Assembly (NCBI GenBank): GCA_037974965.1 | Contig: JBBPFI010000002.1 | Span: forward strand, 2,108,001-2,172,000 | Source of the DNA: Dacryopinax spathularia | Lineage: Eukaryota; Basidiomycota; Dacrymycetes; Dacrymycetales; Dacrymycetaceae | Reading direction: 5' to 3' | Length of the DNA: 64,000 nucleotides | Part shown: in pieces, positions 37,682 to 48,876 of the stretch | Layout of the letters: each line of letters starts with the position of its first letter | Numbering within the stretch: the stretch's first letter is position 1 | Notes under the pieces: model-generated | What the model saw: only the letters and a program-made list of their open reading frames with translations | Database searches by the model: none | Told to the model about the DNA's origin: nothing | Position numbers and translations under genes: made by a program

Positions 37682-38994
37682 CTAGTCGTCTAGCGGGAAG
37701 TCCGACAAGCGCAACGGGCGTAGCGTGAAATCCTGGAGATACATCAGCATATATGCACGGGGGAGTGGCCCTTCACAGCGTACATTAGAGACAGCCTGTG
37801 CCATCTGTTCGTCCGTCCCTCCGTTTGCCCTCATGAACTCCTGTAGCGGCGCTATTGCAGCTACACGACATAGTTCTCGCAAATCGCTCCCTGACTTGCC
37901 CGCCGTCTCCCGAACAAGTACGCCCATATCGACAGATGGATCGAGTGTGGTATTCTTCAGCATCTGTATTGATATGTGAGCCCCGATATAGAGAGCATGT
38001 ATATAGGACGGGCGCACCAGCTCCAGAATCCTCCGTCTCTGATCGGCATCAGGCAGACCGACAGCGAATCGTTTGGGTAACCGTCGATATATCGCCGCAT
38101 CAATATCCTCTGGTCGGTTGGTTGCTCCCAATACCAGTATCCGCGTCTCTTCTGATGTCGTCAACCCGTCCCAAAGGCTGTACGAACAAGGTCAGACCGC
38201 GGCAGAAGCAGACTGACAAGCCGACTCACGTCATGAACTCTGCCTTCAGCATGCCCATCGCCTCATGGTCGCCTCGTGCCCTATCCCTGAGGAATGTATC
38301 GATTTCATCGATGAAGATGATACTTGGTTGAAGCTTTCGGGCCAGGCTGAACAAGCCGTCCACCAGCTTGTTGCTCTCGCCGAACCACTTGTCCGTGAGA
38401 ACAGACGCCGTGATGTTGATGAAGGTAGCGCCCGACTCCTTTGCTAGTGCCTTGGCGAGCATCGTCTTTCCACATCCGGGTGGGCCATACAAGAGCACGC
38501 CTTTCGGTGCTGATATGAGGTTCGAGGAAGAGCGGAAGAGGTGGGGGAAGCGAAGCGGATAGATGACAGTCTCCCGCAGTGATGCGATTATCGGGTCGAG
38601 GCCACCAATGTCTGGCGGGATATCAGTCTCAGGATCAAGGATATGTGGTTGACCGACCGACTTACCGTCAAATCGTACGTTGATGTCGTCAGGATGTATG
38701 ACCTCGCCTGCAATGATTGCTGCGGGCGCTTATGAGCTGAGGCAAGCTGGTCAAGTGCAGCAAACGCACCTTCATGCTCCGTCAAATGCAGGTCCTTCAC
38801 CCCTAACCGCTTGAGCACTTCACTGGACTTCGACTTTGCCCCTGTTTTCTCCGATTTGCTTGGGTCGAGTCTATTTAGGACATATTTGATCGTATAGAAG
38901 AGCGCGACTTGCGACGCCGCAAGCATGGCGACTATTGCTGTACGTCAGCATTCCAGCACCTCTGCAGTGCTGGTGGCTTACAGTCGAAGGCCAT
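37682..38994 (-). CDS. MSP1: AAA ATPase MSP1/ATAD1, mitochondrial tail-anchored protein extractor
   Basis: Outer-mitochondrial/peroxisomal membrane translocase that removes mislocalised tail-anchored proteins. The N-terminal helix ([20 protein letters not shown]) anchors it. [20 protein letters not shown] leads into Walker [14 protein letters not shown], the pore loop [15 protein letters not shown], Walker [10 protein letters not shown], sensor [20 protein letters not shown], and the C-terminal lid. A first exon at 38994 (GTCCATGGCC) encodes MAFD and joins SIVAMLAAS across a short intron, giving a better start than the internal ATG at 38926. Six or so introns. Divergent from ALG11 with 268 nt between. 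Confidence 0.93.
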
Positions 38995-39262
38995 GGACTG
39001 GACGGATCTGCTGACCATATTGTACAAACGATAGGAGAATCTGAACCTAATCCCCAGTGGAAGAAAGCGAGTGCAGTCGAAAGAGGCCGAGCGTCGTGGG
39101 CGACCTTCCTAACCCCAGCAAAACCCCGAAGACGAAATGCTTGCCGAATGCGGCCACGTGGCTCGGCGGAGAAATCACATGCCAAGCGCGACGTGTCCGC
39201 CGTCTTCTTAGGGACCGTTGGGAGTCTAATCAGCTTGGGCGCTTCTTTCGTGTCTACCTGGC
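38995..39262. promoter_or_regulatory. Divergent promoter, MSP1 and ALG11
   Basis: 268 nt separate the two start codons. No distinct TATA box was identified. Confidence 0.5.
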
Positions 39263-41146
39263 ATGGCTGAGTCCATAATAATATGGGCTGTCATCTTAGG
39301 CGGTGTCCTGCCTCTCTCGGTCCTACTAGCTGTACTTGCCTCATTGGCTGGTCTGGTCGTAATCATTTTTGTCACTGGCGTCGCCTGCAGAATACAAAAT
39401 GACAACAAGAAGCGGGATATCCTGAAACGGCTTGGGTCTGAACAGCCCGTCGAAAGCAAGATATTTGTCGGCCTGTTTCATCCCTACTGGTTGGCTCCCA
39501 TATACTGCGGTTCTAGCTTCTTGTGAACCTCTTCTGTAGCAATGCCGGTGGCGGAGGGGAACGCGTCTTGTGGGCGGCAGTCGCACACTTTCAGAGGACT
39601 GCGCCAAACGTAATCTCGGTGGTCTATACGGGAGACACGGACGCCAGCAAGAGACAAATAATAGACAAGGTCAAGGTACCCATCTCGTCTGAAATAACGC
39701 CTTGTGTTGCGACTGAGAAGAAATGTAGGCTCGATTCGGTATCAGCCTGCGTCCAGACAGCCTCCATTTGACCTATCTGCAGTCAAGAAACCTGGTGGAA
39801 GATAAGGCCTGGCCGCATTTCACCCTTCTTGGGCAGTCGCTAGGATCTATGGTGCTTGGATATGAAGCAATGAGCCAGCTCATTCCCGATATCTATATCG
39901 GTAGGCACGGTCCGATTGCAGATATGTTCGCGCATGATGACCTTCTTGCAGATACCATGGGATATGCTTTTACGTTCCATATCGTCAAGCTCATGGCACC
40001 TCGCAAAACCCCCATAGGCGCATATGTGCATTATCCCATCATCAGCACCGACATGCTGAATCGAGTTCAATCGAGAAAGGCGGGGCATACGAACGCCGGC
40101 TCGGTCGCAAGAAGTAGCCTGCTGAGTTCGGGAAAGCTCTTGTATGCGTCTTTTCGACAGCGATCTACATTTCCCGCTAACCTCAGATCAGGTACTACCG
40201 CGTATTCGCCTGGCTCTATGCTTTCTCTCTGCACCGTGCAGACGTTCTGATGGCTAACTCGACCTGGACAAAGAACCACCTCGACTCGCTGCTGAGTGGA
40301 ACTGGGAGCCGGAATGCCCAAGCCAAGAAGGCCCGGATCGTATATCCTCCTTGCGATACTCAGGGATTAGAGACCTTCCCACTGGAGGGAAGAGAACGCA
40401 TCATTGTCAGTCTAGCACAGTTCCGGTATGTGGTACTGTTGGAAAATACATATAGCTGCTCATATCAGTCGCAGACCGGAAAAAGAACACGCGACACAGT
40501 TGCACGCTATGCGCGACCTCCTTGAGCTAAAGCCCGAGTATCGGAGCGGACCCAACAAAGTTCAGCTTGTTCTTATGGGTAGCAGCCGGAATACGGAAGA
40601 CGATGCGCGGGTAGAGTCCCTACGACAGCTCGCCAAGCAATTAGGGATTGAAGTGCGTCGATCGTCATAATGCCACTCGTGTGCTAACCGAGTCGCAGGA
40701 GAACGTTGAGTTTGTTGTCAATGCACCGTACAGCGACATCCAGAAATGGTTGTCCCGAGCATCCATAGGTTTCAGCACCATGGTAGATGAGCATTTCGGC
40801 ATCAACGTTGTCGAGTTCTTGGTTGGTCTCGCCAGTCCAGCTGTCCGTCCCATGCTGATTTTGTCCCTAGGCGGCAGGCCTCGTCCCCGTCGTACACGCG
40901 TCCGCTGGACCGTACTTAGACATCGTCGTCCCGTATCAGGGCCAACCAACTGGATTCCACGCGCAAAACGCGTCAGAATTCGCGCATAAGCTGGACGACG
41001 CGCTCATGCTGAGCCCTGAAGCGCAGTTGGCTATGCGCAGCAGGGGTCGAGCGCTGGCGAGGGAGAAGTTCTCGGAGGAAGAGTTCGTGAAGGGCTGGGA
41101 CGAGAGCTGGAGGGAGCTGACCGCGCTGAGGTCGCGACAAAGTTGA
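39263..41146 (+). CDS. ALG11: ALG11, GDP-mannose:dolichol-PP-oligosaccharide alpha-1,2-mannosyltransferase
   Basis: Adds the fourth and fifth mannoses to the lipid-linked N-glycan precursor on the cytosolic ER face. An N-terminal membrane helix ([20 protein letters not shown]) is followed by [20 protein letters not shown], which is diagnostic for ALG11. Further on are [67 protein letters not shown] and the GT4 motif around [19 protein letters not shown]. The end is [17 protein letters not shown]. Several short introns interrupt it. Its 3' third has a decayed copy about 3.16 kb downstream. Confidence 0.93.
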
Positions 41147-42482
41147 TTGTACAAGGTACCTGATAGATGAGGTGTGACGTCCTTCTGAGCGGATGATGAC
41201 AAATGAATTACCCTAGCGGATGTAACCTTAGAAACCACGTTATAATCACCTCGGGCTCGTCAAGCCGTGTTTGGGCTTGTGAGATTCACTGCTGTACATA
41301 TCCCAATCTTCTGACTGCGCGTCAAGGACAACCCCAGAGGTTTTATGGCTTCTTTGTTCTCGCGTGCTGCGCGACCTGTCGCCTCAAGGTCGCCGTGAAC
41401 TCTTTCGTTGCCCTGCAGACCGCTGTCTTTGCTTCCTTGTTTTGCAGTCTTGGGAATCTCCTTCGAGTTGGGCCTATCCATCCCTCTCTTTCCTACGAGA
41501 CAAGCCGTACCAAATGGACGATGGGCTCGACAAAATTTCGCCCTCTTGTGTGTGGCGGTCTGCTGGAAGCGCTTGACGGCTTTGTCGCGAGAAATCGGAG
41601 CCGCTTTTCCAGCTACTGCGCTCGGAAGTTTGTCGGTGATGGTGTTCCACTCCAACAAGTCGAGCGCCGAACGCATAGCAGCGAATTGGCCTTGCTCCAG
41701 TGTCCTATGCCCGTTAAGAGTATGACATTCTACGATACTTAACTTATTGGTAGCTGGACGGCGCTCATCTTCAACTGGCTCGCTTGCTCCTTGCACTTTT
41801 CGCTGTGTCCAAGGCTCTCCCAGGCCCTGGCTCTGCCTTAGTTCCACCCTCCGAGTAACCTAAAGTCAGAGCTCACCAGTCTCACAAGGGGAACGCTGTA
41901 CTTTTCCGGGAACCGGAGCTCTAGTCAACCTGCACTGAGAGTACTTGGATGCAACCGCTTACAAGCCCGTAGGAGAAGAGGTTGTGTCTCAAGCTTTGGA
42001 TAGGCTTTTCTACTGGCCACGTCTCAAGACTAATCCACTGGGCGTTCCGGCGCAAAGGATGGAGCTGTCGTTTCTACTTTAGGCTTGTATTTTGGTGGTT
42101 CATCTGTGGGAAAGCTGTGCAACCTTCCGGAAGCACAACGCTGGCAGCCTGCGGTTCGGGCGGCTAGTGGGCCACTCTTCTCGCTCAAAACCTATCAACA
42201 ACTCAGGCTGTCTTGGATAGCCGTCCGCAGAGACGTGCTATGCATGAACTCGCCCTCAACCGCGAGAGGAGAACCAACTGGAAGGGTGGATAGCCTCAGT
42301 ACATGTGACCGGTGACCCCGACAGTCTGCCTCGCGTTCGTCATCTCGCGTGGTGACTATGATGAGTCGACAGATCGCCCTCCCCCCCCCCCCCCCTTGCT
42401 CGTTAACCTGATCTCCATCGCCTATCTTCTTGTTCATCTCATTCGGTGTATTTGACATTGTCTCATCCGTCTTATCTTTGGC
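41147..42482. other. Intergenic part of the duplicated segment, source copy
   Basis: Holds a minus-strand open stretch at 41260-41847 of about 195 codons without an ATG at its start (contains ALDLLEWNTITDKLPS). Its coding status is doubtful. A C15 tract lies at 42381-42395, about 90 nt before the next start codon. The stretch just past ALG11 (to about 41241) is clearly alike to 44340-44425. Confidence 0.4.
42381..42395 (+). repeat. Poly-C tract (C15)
   Basis: Uninterrupted run of 15 C in the presumed promoter of the membrane-protein gene starting at 42483. Such runs vary in length by slippage. Confidence 0.8.
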
Positions 42483-43430
42483 ATGGATCTAGTCATAGCC
42501 GTAACCGCCTGTGGTACGTTTATCCACTCGAATTCTGCTTACACTCAGCTGATGATCCGCAGTTGGTCTCGCACAGGCAGCCCCAGCACTTACGACCTGC
42601 GATGTTAACACAGACTGTGATGCCACCGATGTCTCGCCCTCTAATACGGTTCACGACGTTATAGTAGGCGGTACGTCGCTTACACGGTTAGCAGACACAG
42701 GGGGCTAACATCACGTGCAGGGCTAATGGCAGGATTCATACTCGGCGCCTTCGTCATGTATCGCTGCCGCACGACATTCGGAACGATATTGAAGACGATA
42801 TGGCTACGTACCCGGCACAGCAATGTCCTCTGCGAAACGATGGTGGTGCTCAAGCACGGCGTGGAGCGATGCAAGAATTATGTGCCCACGACACTTGTCG
42901 ATCTTGCGCTCTCGTACATCCTACAATGGTCGTTTCCGACTCCTCGACCATCGGCCCACGCGGAACCACTATATCCCATGGCAGAGATGAGGCGTTCAGT
43001 CGAGCATGATGGACTTTTCCGGCTTGAAGTATCCACCAATAGCGTGCTGGTGAGTACCTCGCGCTATTCGCGCACAGCTTTTGACTCATGTCCCTCCAGA
43101 GTTTAAACTCGGAACAGACTCAACTGGTCGAAAGCCCCATCTGCGAGTCCTTTCATACACACGAGGTCAGAACGAAATTTGAGAGAGAAGCGCAGGTGCG
43201 TACGATTCATGTCACAGTTGACCACGCCTTATTCCAGTTGCCAGGCCTTTGTGCATCGTCACTTCACCTATCCCTTTCAAGTCGTAGGTGGACCACAAGC
43301 GATCCAGACCACAACTTCGCCTGGAATTGGTCGCCTCGGTCGCAAGGCGCGGAGCACAACCGTCCCCATTCCAGCGACAGCCCTGCTTGCACGCCCCTCG
43401 GCAATGCCTGTTGCGGTCGCAGCCTCTTAA
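42483..43430 (+). CDS. Single-pass membrane protein, family copy 1
   Basis: A short signal peptide (MDLVIAVTACVGLAQA) is followed by a small Cys-containing outer part (TTCDVNTDCDATDVSPSN), one helix (LMAGFILGAFVMYRC) and a long cytosolic region. Exons join with GTACGT introns after CVG-type phases (signal to outer part, outer part to helix) and GTGAGT later. The last intron (GTACGA donor, 82 nt) gives an end with IQTTTSPGIGRLGRKARS and PATALLARPSAMPVAVAAS. This resembles the end of copy 2 (TTT...R.TTV pattern) and supports the stop at 43430. No known domain; receptor-like topology only. Confidence 0.62.
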
Positions 43431-43854
43431 AGCCGTTGTTTGATGTATCAGTTGTATGCTGTATTGCCATATTGGCATACCCTACGGGCATACCTTTCCG
43501 GTCATCATTTCCCGTGTGTAATAGACGAGGTCAAGGTTCGCACCGTCCGATCCCTTCTCCATTGCAGCCGATAGAGAGTATAGATTCTCCTCGGTGTCAA
43601 AACGGTCCAGTCGAAGGAACACCGCTTGATGGCACCCAACATCGTTAGGATCCACAGTGTGTGACCACCAAGCCACGCGCAAGAGTTCACACCTGAGTAC
43701 CGGAGCGCATCCGATCCAGCCAAGCATGCTCTTCGAGCAGCAGCTCGGTCCCAGGAGCGCGATATGCGCGTAGATCTGTTCGATCGCTCGCGATGCGCTG
43801 AGAACCGCCGTGAGCGCGCTCACGATGTCCGAGTCGCCGGCTGACTGCCCCATT
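43431..43854. other. Spacer before the duplicated ALG11 end
   Basis: A minus-strand frame from an ATG at 43853 to 43482 (123 codons) contains SDIVSALTAVLSASRAIEQI and NLYSLSAAMEKGSDGANLDL. It reads partly like protein but matches nothing I know. It begins exactly where the ALG11-like copy begins on the other strand. Confidence 0.3.
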
Positions 43855-44425
43855 GCAATATATCATCCAGTTCCCCAACAAAATCAGCCTATTGCGAAGC
43901 CCAGAAACGTCATTCCCGTGTTCACATAGTATCGGAACCAGACGCGGTGGGCTACGTCGAGAGCAACATCGTGGCGTTCTTGAATCTGTGTCGCCAGCTC
44001 TAAAGCAATCCCATGCGGCTTTTAGTATCCTGCCGGGCGATTTTATCCGTCTCGTTCATCCATATGCGGAATAGTATCAGACATCGTCGCACTGCATCAG
44101 AATGAGGACGCCGACGTAATTCCAAGCGCAAAGCGCGTAAAAGGTCGTGCGGACGCTGGACGATGCGTTCGCTCAGGTTGCGCACAGACGAGCAGCCGCG
44201 TGCTATTCGCATCAGAGGATGAGCCTCGTATAGCCAATTGCAATATCATCGGAGAGACAGCTCGTAGAAGGCTGAGATCAAAGTTGGACGGAGTTGAGCG
44301 CCATCATATTGCAGCACAGTTGATCAACGAGATGATGGTTTGAAGAAGCGGATGGTTCCTAATGACAAATGAATACAAAACCTTGGCGGATGTAACCCTA
44401 GAGACCACGCCGCCCTTTCCGCCGG
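43855..44425 (+). pseudogene. Decayed duplicate of the ALG11 3' end
   Basis: Aligns by eye along its length with 40697-41241 (ALG11 last exons plus 95 nt of 3' flank) at a near-constant offset of about 3.16 kb. Clear anchors are AGACATCGTCG, CCCATGC, GTTCTTG..CGCCAG and, past the stop codon, ATGACAAATGAAT followed by GCGGATGTAACC and AGA(A/G)ACCACG. The reading frame is not kept, so it is a relic of a segmental duplication, not a second gene. Confidence 0.75.
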
Positions 44426-45647
44426 CTTGGCACACCGTGATTCTGCCTGTCATTTCCACGTTCTCCAGACTTTCTACCTTGAAGTTCTGTAGTGGAGGGC
44501 AGCCTCAACTCCGCATATCGTGATCAGCCCTTTCCTTTCGGGTGTCCTTTGCTCGCTTTACTTGAAACTGTCGAGAAAACCTCAGTGAAACTGCCCACAC
44601 CCATTTAGGCTTCCCTCTGTCTTTGTCTTCGGCTCGCGCAGGGGTACAGCTCATTCAAGCTGCTTTGTCCTTCGGCGCACCGGCTCGAGCGATGATCGGG
44701 TCCGTCAAAACGCCATCGGAGGCTGTCTGGATGAAGGGATTGAGTAGACTGGAGACAATGAAGCAGGTGTCGCTTGAGGTGGGCCTTCGGACGGTTCGCT
44801 ATTGGGACTTTCACGACATAGCGATGCAATGGACTCATGAAGCTGACTGACTCCGACGCAAGCTCTAGACGTTGCATGCTACTTCTTCCAATGTGCTCTG
44901 GCATGCCTCTTGCCCTATCGCCGGATGTTCATCCGCTGGACGCGTTTCTCGCTAGGAGACTCGGAGGTCTTTGCCTGAAACATGCAGGTTTTGGTATATC
45001 CATGTTCGGCAAATTGCAAGCTATGTCGTTGGATCGAAGCAATCAGCGGAGGAACGTACGAAGAGAACGGACGTTCTGTAGGACCTCGATGCTTCATGCT
45101 GCTCTTGCTATGGACGTGATGCGACGACGGGTCGAGGACTAGCCAACCAGGTCCATCCGTCGAGCGCTTACACCACCCGACGAGGCTCGTTTCTAGAGAA
45201 GTGCCACGTTCGCCGGCTGAACCAGCTATAAAAATGGCAACTCGTTGCATGCTTCATTTCCGACAGGAATGATGATGAAGACCCTGGAGGAGAGTTGCTC
45301 TGCGGCATTGCGCTGGCAACTCTGGGCTATACGCGCCTGTGCTCCCCAACTACTACAGGCTGCCTACCCGACAGCTCGGACCTATGCTTCTCACATCTTG
45401 TAGCCCGCATGGGCGCCCCGCTGCTGTCTTTGTAAGTGGAACAACATGAGGCACCGATAAGAGACTTGATGTTGTGCAGAGCAGTGTAAATCCGCTCTAG
45501 CCACGCGTTCCTTCATTCACCTGGCCCCTGGCTTTCCCTCTCCCGACGATAGCTCCACCTCGCCTTGGCTTCATAGCCTTTCCCCTACCACTGTAATTCT
45601 TGTCCATCTCTTCTCCCCCTTCCCATACTTCCCCTTGCACACGGACT
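44426..45647. other. Intergenic part of the duplicated segment, second copy
   Basis: Counterpart of 41242-42482. Scattered similarity to the first copy can be seen (for example around 44690-44760 against 41520-41580), but no open gene is kept. Length matches the first copy within a few bases. Confidence 0.45.
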
Positions 45648-46567
45648 ATGATTGTTTTCTGTACGGTTGTTCTTGCTGGGGGTGAGTACACCTCAGCATG
45701 GTGAACACTGGAATAGACGCTGACGCGCCGCACAGCGTTCTTCGTGTTTGGCAGCCCGACCTCTGCGAGCTGCAACGACACTGGGGATGCTGGGAATTGT
45801 GGGACCTCAGAGCCTATCTGGGTAGGCGTGGTGGTGTCCATTTGTGCGTCTACGCCTCCCCGCTCCTTGCTCACAGGCGCTCAATGTCCCGCAGCCGTCG
45901 TTGGATCTATCCTGCTGGTGGTCTACGGCCTCAAGATTATCGTATATGACGTTAATTGGAGCCCTCTGCTCAGCCGAGGCTTCAATATTCTCAGGCGTGG
46001 GATCGACATATGCAAGGACTACGGTCCGCTGAAGTTCGTCTTTCTCGTCGTCTCGGATATGAGCATGAGTCTGCGGTTGGCCAACCTTTCAGCGCAACCG
46101 TCGGCGGAGTCTCCAACACCTGTCGCCGTCGGGCGAGAATTCGCCGGGGAAAACTTGCGAAACGAGTCTCAGTTTGCGGGCGGTCTCCCGCTGGGTGTCT
46201 CAACTAGTTCTCCTGTGAGCTGCCTGACTTCGTGTGTGCTGTCCGCATCTCACGACACCCAGACGACGATTCTGGGGTTGCCTCAGACAATTATGAGTCC
46301 CATCGAAGAAGTCGAAGTAGACATCACGGAGGACGTCGCCGTGACCTTGGTCGAAGACGAGCGTGTACGTTCCTCTGGAAGTCTCACGCAGCTTACTCTT
46401 AACATGTATCTCAGAACTCTGCATGGCGGCATTTTCCGTTTCTCGCTCAAGGGACGAACGGATCTATGTCCGAAATCTCCACGACTACCGCTGTGGGCGC
46501 AGCCAGCACACCGCCCCGCCGACGGACGACGGTTGACACCCTAAACGTTGTCCTTCCCGCCCAATAG
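45648..46567 (+). CDS. Single-pass membrane protein, family copy 2
   Basis: Starts exactly 3165 nt after copy 1, at the same place in the duplicated segment. Signal peptide MIVFCTVVLAGAFFVFGS, outer part SCNDTGDAGNCGTSEP, then one helix (WVGVVVSISVVGSILLVVYG). A 51-nt GTGCGT intron, if removed, joins the two halves of this helix cleanly; left in, it stays open but splits the helix. The cytosolic part has DICKDYGPLKFVFLV and PIEEVEVDITEDVAVTLVED. A GTACGT intron with CTTAAC branch precedes the end (EISTTTAVGAASTPPRRRTT, stop 46565-46567). Function unknown. Confidence 0.62.
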
Positions 46568-47299
46568 CGACTTTCTGCTGTGGTAGCAGCCTGATGTCTG
46601 GCGGCTTATTTCCTCCTTCCATTCCTTGCAACTCTCCCTCCATCACGTTACCCTCGTTCTCACCAGAGTGCATTTGCCATTGGCTATAATGTCTGCCTCG
46701 TAATTTCGCTTCGCGTATGTTATTATCCGACTCACTGGCCCCTCAGTATACATCTTAATCTGTTTCAAGGGCTTATACCCGGGTTTATGGTATATGTCGT
46801 GCATGGACTTCTGGACCCAAAAGCGATCGACACAGCCATACGCATCGCAGCTTCTTTCGCACCGAGGACCACCATCAACAGATTCTAGGGCAAAGCGATT
46901 GGCACTGCATGAAGTAGCTTGTCCACGTAACCGTCCGCAAACTCTTTCTTCGGCTTGTCCTTTAGCAGCACGCGTTTGGGTGCATTTTCACCGTCACCGC
47001 AGCAACCTTGGCAGTGGATTCGAAGGAAGCCATGGGCCAAGTCCCGGCTTGGGAGATGCCAGGGACGTGAGAGCTGTGCCCACGGGAAATGCAGACTGGT
47101 ACCCCACTGAGTGCGCGCTACAAATCGCATAAATTGCTGGCGGAGGTACTAGTACCTGCACTTCGTCATCGTCTTTTATCGGTTTCTATGTACGTACCTG
47201 GTCGATACAGCGAGCTCTTGCCGAACAAACCTACGCTTAGCACACCGACTTTACTGAGACTGTTCTCGCCACATCCCTTTGGCGCACAGAGACGAAGCA
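46568..47299. other. Intergenic region
   Basis: No gene is supported. The ALG11 relic is not repeated here, so copy 3 of the membrane family arose by a separate, shorter event. Confidence 0.4.
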
Positions 47300-48799
47300 A
47301 TGGATATTGCATCGAGCTGTGCGGTCCTGGCAGCGAATACAAGTGAGCCAACACCTCCATCGACACTCGAAAAGACTCTTCTGGGCGTGGGTACGTGGGT
47401 TCTTCTGGATAGCCTCCCATGGTCCTGGGGCTTAGTAGTTGTCGAGCAGTCGCATTCGCCGCCATCGCGGGCTTCGCGACCTTAATGATTCTCTCCGTCG
47501 GAGCATGCCCTCGCCCGAATCGACTCGTCCTGCCACTATACCGGGTTCCACGTGACGATATCAATCGGTTCCGTCGCGCAGCAATGGACTATACGCCTGG
47601 GGAGTTGGCCAAGGTGGTCCGAGGCTCCCGCATCTGGGGATCGATTAGCCTCGAAGTTCCTCGCCCTGCGGTCACCAGCACACGCGATCACAATCCATCT
47701 AACCTGGCGTATAGTGAACTGCTTTCAATGCCAAGCGTTCCTTGGTCCGCGGGGAGGGGTAGACTTGACGCCCACAGCACCTTCCGCGTGAGTTCGTATT
47801 GCCAGTGCTTGCAGCAAGTTGCCGATGGTTTCTAGGACAATTTCACAGCACCACTTCACGATGATGATGAGCAGGTGAAGAACGCCCAGGCTGACGGTGC
47901 GAGAATGTCTCGTCAAAAAGTGCTTACTAGTAAAATCGAGGGGCCCGTCTTTGGAGCTACCTCAAAGCTCGATGACAATGACGGAACATCTACGCTGCGA
48001 TGCGTAACTGTCGACCAGCCGATATCCCCAATGGTGGTAAAGTTCAAGGTACCCGTTAGACAGGAAAACAATATGTCGGGAGGCTGCCACGCCTCAGATC
48101 TGGTATACACCCAGAATAAGTCGGTAAGTGACACATTCCATGCCAGCTGAAAGCAATGGATGACTTACGAGCTCTCGAGAGCAGACCATGGGTGACACTT
48201 CACGCGGCCGTCCCCATGAGTGTTCTGGCTCGAGCGGCCAAGCGGGACGACGGAGGTGGTCCTCCGGGATTAGATTCGGCGGAAGACCCAGTAGTAGTGC
48301 AGGCCGACTGAACGTCTCAAAGCGTCAAGACTCCCGACGAGGGGCGCACGCCAGCAACGTCGCTGAAGACGAAGACTCTCTCCACATTTCATTCGACTTC
48401 ACGTGCATACTGTATACGATCTGGCGTTGCAAACTCTTACATACGGTGAACACTGTTGTACGCGTTAGTGTAAGATATGAGTTCGGCATGATCTCAGCAC
48501 GTACTTGGCTCCCATTCACCACCATAGCTTTTCGATCTACTCTGGACAGATCGGCCAATAGCAAAGGTTTGCGGCAAGTCGCGGCGCCTCAGGTGGACGA
48601 TACGAACCAAGTAAAAACGTCGCATGAGACCCTACTGAAGAGCGCCTCATGTGGGGAAGAGGGAAGGTGCACATCAGCTCCAGATGCGTTGGCTGCTGAC
48701 GATCGAATGGGGCATACGTCAATCACACAAGAGATGTTCATGATCGTGATGTATTGCAGCTCTTTCCATACAAGAATGGGATTAGAAAGGAGGGACTAA
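47300..48799 (+). CDS. Single-pass membrane protein, family copy 3
   Basis: Same plan as copies 1 and 2. The start reads MDIASSCAVLAANTSEPTPP. A 59-nt GTACGT intron then builds one helix (LLGVVAFAAIAGFATLMILS) followed by the basic stop CPRPNR. The cytosolic region is longer: GELAKVVRGSRIWGSISLEV, then after a GTGAGT intron DNFTAPLHDDDEQVKNAQAD, and after a GTAAGT intron a Ser/Arg-rich exon (GRRRWSSGIRFGGRPSS, ASNVAEDEDSLHISF). The open frame runs on to 48799, but further introns after about 48400 are likely. The N-terminal signal is weaker than in the other copies, and the true first exon may be missed. Confidence 0.5.
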
Positions 48800-48876
48800 A
48801 ATGCCGAAGAAAAACGAGCTCTCGCTCACAGCCGAAACCATCATAGTACTTTTGTCACTTCCTGAGTAGGTCCAGT

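Noticed and set aside
41260-41847. 195-codon minus-strand open stretch in the duplicated segment
   Set aside because: It has no ATG at its start, no recognised motif, and its counterpart in the second copy is not open. Not listed as a gene.
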